A stretch of DNA of 45,493 nt. It comes from Holosporales bacterium (GTDB lineage: Bacteria; Pseudomonadota; Alphaproteobacteria; BNTO01). Position 1 is the first letter of the stretch. Each line of letters opens with the position of its first letter. The stretch is from the NCBI GenBank assembly GCA_031258095.1, contig JAIRNK010000019.1, positions 1-45,493 on the forward strand, written 5' to 3'. The position numbers and the translations under genes were made by a program. A model generated the notes under the pieces. It was not told where the DNA came from. It ran no database searches and saw nothing but the letters and a program-made list of their open reading frames with translations. Below are positions 42,934 to 45,493 of this stretch, piece after piece.

Positions 42934-43612
42934 CATCGGGAAATCATTTAACAACATAGCAGTATTGAACGATGTCAGCGTTCATGTTGAGGAGTCTAGT
43001 ATTCTTGGACTGGCTGGCCCGTCTGGTAGCGGCAAGTCGACATTGTTGCGTTGCATACAAGGGCTCGAAAAGCCAGACGCCGGGTCAATAAAATATGACG
43101 GGAAAATTGGGTTTATGTTCCAAGATTTTCAGTTGTTTCCGCATATGACGGTTCTTCAGAACTTAGTGTACACCCCAACGCGAAAAGCCGCCTCAGAGAA
43201 AAAACAGCAATACATTGCGAAAGCCAATACGCTGCTAAAGGAGCTGGGAATCGGTGCGAAGGCGGGCAACTATCCAAGTACGTTGTCTGGGGGACAAAAA
43301 CAGAGGGTCGCGCTAGCCAGAAGCCTGATGATTGACCCAGACCTACTGTTGTGCGATGAGCCGACGTCAGGGCTAGATGTCGCAACGATCAGCGACGTGG
43401 TCGCTCTTTTGCGCAAGGTGCATAAGCGCAATGTCACAATCATTATTGCGTCCCACGACTTGGATTTTTTAGTCGAAATCTGTGATCGGATCATGCTACT
43501 AAAGAGCGGACAAATCATTGCAGACGTTCGCCCATCGCAGCACACTAACACGGCATTGCACTTGAAAAGCTTCTACGATTTTTCATGCGACGATGCGCGA
43601 GAGCAAGCGTGA
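42917..43612 (+). CDS. Amino-acid ABC transporter ATP-binding protein (GlnQ type)
   Basis: A 231-residue ABC ATPase that powers the transporter encoded by the two preceding genes. Walker A GPSGSGKST is at 34-42, the Q-loop in GFMFQDFQLFPHMTV, the signature LSGGQKQRVALAR, Walker B LLLCDEPTSGLD, and the switch histidine in IIIASHDLDFL. All catalytic residues are present. The gene ends the operon; palindromic element D begins 13 bases after the stop. Confidence 0.95.
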   Translation: MLRICNIGKSFNNIAVLNDVSVHVEESSILGLAGPSGSGKSTLLRCIQGLEKPDAGSIKYDGKIGFMFQDFQLFPHMTVLQNLVYTPTRKAASEKKQQYIAKANTLLKELGIGAKAGNYPSTLSGGQKQRVALARSLMIDPDLLLCDEPTSGLDVATISDVVALLRKVHKRNVTIIIASHDLDFLVEICDRIMLLKSGQIIADVRPSQHTNTALHLKSFYDFSCDDAREQA

Positions 43613-43625
43613 CCGAGTCACGTCA

Positions 43626-43720
43626 TATAGGGCTCCCGACTGACGCTCCGGGGAACAAGTCCTGATGTTACAGGGCTTTGAGCTCTCAAGAAACCCGGAA
43701 CGTCAGATGGGATGTGCATA
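43626..43720 (+). repeat. Palindromic element type I, copy D (95 bp)
   Basis: It starts TATAGGGCTCCC and ends GGGATGTGCATA, closely matching copy B with perfectly pairing arms except one base. It lies between the ABC operon and the dciA-like gene, and its last base is the first base of that gene's ATG. It therefore replaces whatever leader the gene had and may act in transcription termination or translation start. Confidence 0.95.
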
Positions 43721-44286
43721 TGCAGATTGAAGCGGTAGAACCTGGCCTATCCGGCCCTACAAACAAACCCCGGCGGCCTTGCGCTACACTATTCGGTGAG
43801 TGCTTGCCCAAGCTGGTTTCTCCTGTGTGCCGAAAGAATGGTTTTTTTTCCGCTGGATTGGTTCTGGACTGGAGCAATATCGTGGGCGAAAAATATGCGA
43901 AAGAGTGTCGTCCGCTTCGCGTATCTGGGAAGTTCCCCCACTGCTGTCTTCACGTTGGAGCATCTCGGGCAACGGCAGTTCAACTCACATATGTTGTTCC
44001 ACAATTATTAGAACGAATCAGACAATATTTTGGGAGAAGTGTTATTGAGACAATTCGCTTCGTTAATTGCGATTTTTCCGGAGTAACAAATATCGTTTTG
44101 AAAACAGCAGGAAGTCAACGTGATCGCATTCCACAAAACCCTCCGCAAGACTCTCATATCAACGAAACTGGGCTATATGCACCACTGGCAACAGCTTTAA
44201 ACCGTTTGGCATTTGCCATTGAATCTGACCAACAACCCGGAACGTCAGTCAGAAGCCCTATAGACGCGCTAGGTTCGCGTTCGTGA
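43720..44286 (+). CDS. DUF721 / DciA-like protein (replicative helicase loader family)
   Basis: A 188-residue protein. The central part fits the DUF721/DciA domain: LVLDWSNIVGEKYAKECRPLRV, then LHVGASRATAVQLTYVVPQLLERIRQYFG and IETIRFVNC. DciA proteins help load DnaB in bacteria lacking DnaC. ATG 43720 is the first start after element D; earlier in-frame codons lie within the element. The C-terminal residues (PGTSVRSPIDALG) are encoded by a fragment of an inverted type I element at 44236-44262, so both ends of the gene touch mobile sequence. Expression may depend on the upstream ABC operon transcript. Confidence 0.8.
   Translation: MQIEAVEPGLSGPTNKPRRPCATLFGECLPKLVSPVCRKNGFFSAGLVLDWSNIVGEKYAKECRPLRVSGKFPHCCLHVGASRATAVQLTYVVPQLLERIRQYFGRSVIETIRFVNCDFSGVTNIVLKTAGSQRDRIPQNPPQDSHINETGLYAPLATALNRLAFAIESDQQPGTSVRSPIDALGSRS
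44236..44262 (-). repeat. Type I palindromic element fragment at the end of the dciA-like gene
   Basis: Read on the - strand it gives TATAGGGCTTCTGACTGACG and then TTCCGGG, the left end of a type I element with a few mismatches. The other half is not recognisable upstream, so this is a partial or decayed copy. It is translated as the last residues of the dciA-like protein. Confidence 0.75.
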
Positions 44287-44319
44287 CGTTTGATTCACAG
44301 ACGACGTATTTGAAACGTT

Positions 44320-44808
44320 TTAGCCGCTCCTCTTGGCCTGAAAAAAACGGTGAATTATCTGAACGCAGTCCGTTTCCATTACTCCACCGACGATCTCTCC
44401 AGGAAACGGGGGCGTAGGAATCACGTGGGGATTGCGGAGTTGTGCAGACACAAACGATGAGTTATATGCACCAAACACGATTTTGGAGATTCGGACTAAT
44501 TCAATCGCACCCAGGCACATAGCGCATGGCTCCACAGTAACGTAGATTTCGCAGCCGTCTAGTCGATTTTTCCCTAATTCCTTACACGCACCTATTATTG
44601 CTCCGATTTCAGCGTGACGAATAGAATCTGGAAGATCGTTTGGAGGTGATGTGAAACTGTTGTGGCTTTGGAAAACAACATCCCCGTCTTGAACTATAAG
44701 CGCCCCCACAGGAACGGCGCCTTCACTAAAGGCTTTCTCAGCTAGGCTCAACGCAATTTGCATGAAATGCGCGTCAAATGCAGCGCCGGCCCCACGAATG
44801 ATGCTCAC
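44320..44808 (-). CDS. tadA: tRNA-specific adenosine deaminase TadA
   Basis: A 162-residue zinc deaminase that converts A34 to inosine in tRNA-Arg(ACG). The zinc ligands and catalytic Glu are in RHAEIGAI and VEPCAMCLGAI. The N-terminal helix FMQIALSLAEKAFSEGAVPVGA is typical. I chose GTG 44808 because GAGG lies five bases upstream; TTG 44823 and ATG 44763 are alternatives, the latter removing part of the conserved helix. It lies just downstream of tRNA-Asp on the same strand. Confidence 0.93.
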   Translation of the reverse strand: MSIIRGAGAAFDAHFMQIALSLAEKAFSEGAVPVGALIVQDGDVVFQSHNSFTSPPNDLPDSIRHAEIGAIIGACKELGKNRLDGCEIYVTVEPCAMCLGAIELVRISKIVFGAYNSSFVSAQLRNPHVIPTPPFPGEIVGGVMETDCVQIIHRFFQAKRSG

Positions 44809-44840
44809 GAAAGCCTCACGCAAACAAAGGACAGAACGAC

Positions 44841-44849
44841 TGGCGGGAG
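44841..44849 (-). repeat. Tandem copy of the tRNA-Asp 3' end
   Basis: TGGCGGGAG at 44841-44849 exactly repeats the 3'-terminal nine bases of the tRNA (44850-44858), CCA included. A duplicated tRNA 3' end can be the trace of an integration event or of slippage; no integrase gene lies in the window. Confidence 0.7.
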
Positions 44850-44926
<77 letters not shown>

Positions 44927-45002
44927 GTGTTGCGGGAACCACTCCTGAAGTGTACCACCTCCGCAGCGCAATTCAAAACAACTCTTGTGCCAGGGCCTAC
45001 GC

Positions 45003-45167
45003 ATGAAAAAAATGCCGTTCGGTTTTTTAAACAACAACGAGGCGGAGGGGGCAAATATTCAGAACGCATTTATTGCTGCTTACACAACGACCTCTCTCCA
45101 CCTGCGTGATGGCACCGCATTCGGCGCCATAATGGGAAGATACGACTTCTATAGGGCTCCCATGTGA
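45003..45167 (+). CDS. Possible gene fragment truncated by element H
   Basis: ATG 45003 opens a 54-codon frame (starting MKKMPFGFLNNNEAEGANIQ) whose last residues (YRAPM) and stop come from the left end of element H. It may be the start of a gene cut by the insertion. No family recognised, and the region 44927-45149 holds nothing else I can support. Confidence 0.3.
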   Translation: MKKMPFGFLNNNEAEGANIQNAFIAAYTTTSLHLRDGTAFGAIMGRYDFYRAPM

Positions 45168-45286
45168 AATATTGGGATTACCACAGGGTTCCCGGCTGAA
45201 CGGAGCTTCAGCTGGGATGTGTCACAGTCGTTCGTCCTTACTGGCGCTTGGGTTTTGTTCCCTGCATTTCAGACGGGATGAGTATA
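45150..45286 (+). repeat. Palindromic element type II, copy H (137 bp, with nested mini-element)
   Basis: It starts TATAGGGCTCCC and ends GGGATGAGTATA. It is nearly identical to copy G, including the nested 46-base segment at 45180-45225, whose arms TCCCGGCTGAA and TTCAGCTGGGA pair with one G-U wobble. The right end overlaps the end of copy E. Confidence 0.95.
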
Positions 45287-45376
45287 TATATCCCACCTGA
45301 CTCTTCGGGTTTTATTGAAGTTCAAGGCATTGTAAAACTATAAAAATCCACCCAACGAGTCAGCCGGGACCCGGAT
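45283..45376 (-). repeat. Palindromic element type I, copy E (about 94 bp), inverted and abutting copy H
   Basis: Read on the - strand it matches copies A and C. Its arms CTGACTCGTTGGGT and ACCCGAAGAGTCAG pair well, so this copy represents the GACTC sub-lineage in its own right. It shares the bases TATA (45283-45286) with the end of copy H. Its distal end is degenerate (GGGTCCC, then CCGGAT on the + strand side). Bases 45377-45493 show no feature. Confidence 0.88.
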
Positions 45377-45493
45377 CTATACAGACCTAGCATGAAAGCA
45401 TGGGAATCGGCAATGTCTGAAAATTATCGTTTACTCGTGATCGCATAGTTTCTGCGATTAAACCCCATGTATTTGTAAAGAATCCGGATATAG

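Noticed and set aside
43678-43719. Earlier start (TTG 43678) for the dciA-like gene
   Set aside because: Those codons lie entirely within palindromic element D and are not part of the conserved domain; ATG 43720 follows directly.

Overview
This window most likely comes from an alphaproteobacterium, and I infer a host-associated one of the Holosporales/Rickettsiales kind. The evidence is the housekeeping set (RNase E with a zinc link, an MJ0042/DUF3426-type zinc-ribbon protein beside rpoZ, a DciA-like DUF721 protein, a GST ending HYANLDF, a standalone 5'-3' exonuclease). It is also full of small palindromic elements that insert inside genes, which recalls the Rickettsia palindromic elements. 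I cannot name a species from sequence alone.

Layout. (1) 1-26662: more than half the window is two genes in tandem on the + strand. The first is a 7,304-codon frame (489-22403) and the second is a 1,374-codon frame (22538-26662). Both start with signal-peptide-like segments. Both consist of divergent, mostly helical repeats that share a loose motif (hydrophobic-hydrophobic-G-x-P/D, a polar linker, then [ST]-h-F-G-x-h-N-x-h). The giant protein also carries a long series of CxxC and CC pairs. I recognise no known family; this pair is the main candidate for an undescribed exported system. (2) 26663-34713: a housekeeping block. On the + strand it has a GST-like gene, holB (DNA polymerase III delta'), truA, a small membrane protein, rne and xseB; on the - strand a standalone 5'-3' exonuclease and rplI. 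(3) 34714-39440: a fused zeta-toxin-like kinase and aminoglycoside-phosphotransferase-like protein (+), then the zinc-ribbon/DUF3426 gene and rpoZ (-). (4) 39441-41420: an unstable stretch with an IS5-type transposase remnant and small unrecognised ORFs, one encoding a secreted protein. (5) 41421-45493: a polar amino-acid ABC operon (binding lipoprotein, permease, ATPase) behind a good sigma70-like promoter, then dciA-like, tadA, tRNA-Asp(GUC) and a tandem cluster of palindromic elements.

Mobile palindromic elements. Eight near-complete copies and one fragment share the termini TA-n-AGGGnTCCC and GGGATnnGT-n-TA, but have different cores. Five copies are exactly 95 bp, two are about 94 bp, and two of type II are 137 bp because they carry a nested 42-bp mini-element (the 95-bp count includes the type II copy without it). 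If one terminal TA is a target duplication, the net insertions are 93, 135 and 42 bp, all multiples of three. Two insertions lie in frame in coding sequence. One adds 31 residues to the zinc-ribbon protein. The other sits in a transposase, where removing 135 bp restores a typical DDE-family sequence. The window therefore shows both a giant exported repeat-protein locus and an active family of protein-compatible palindromic insertions.
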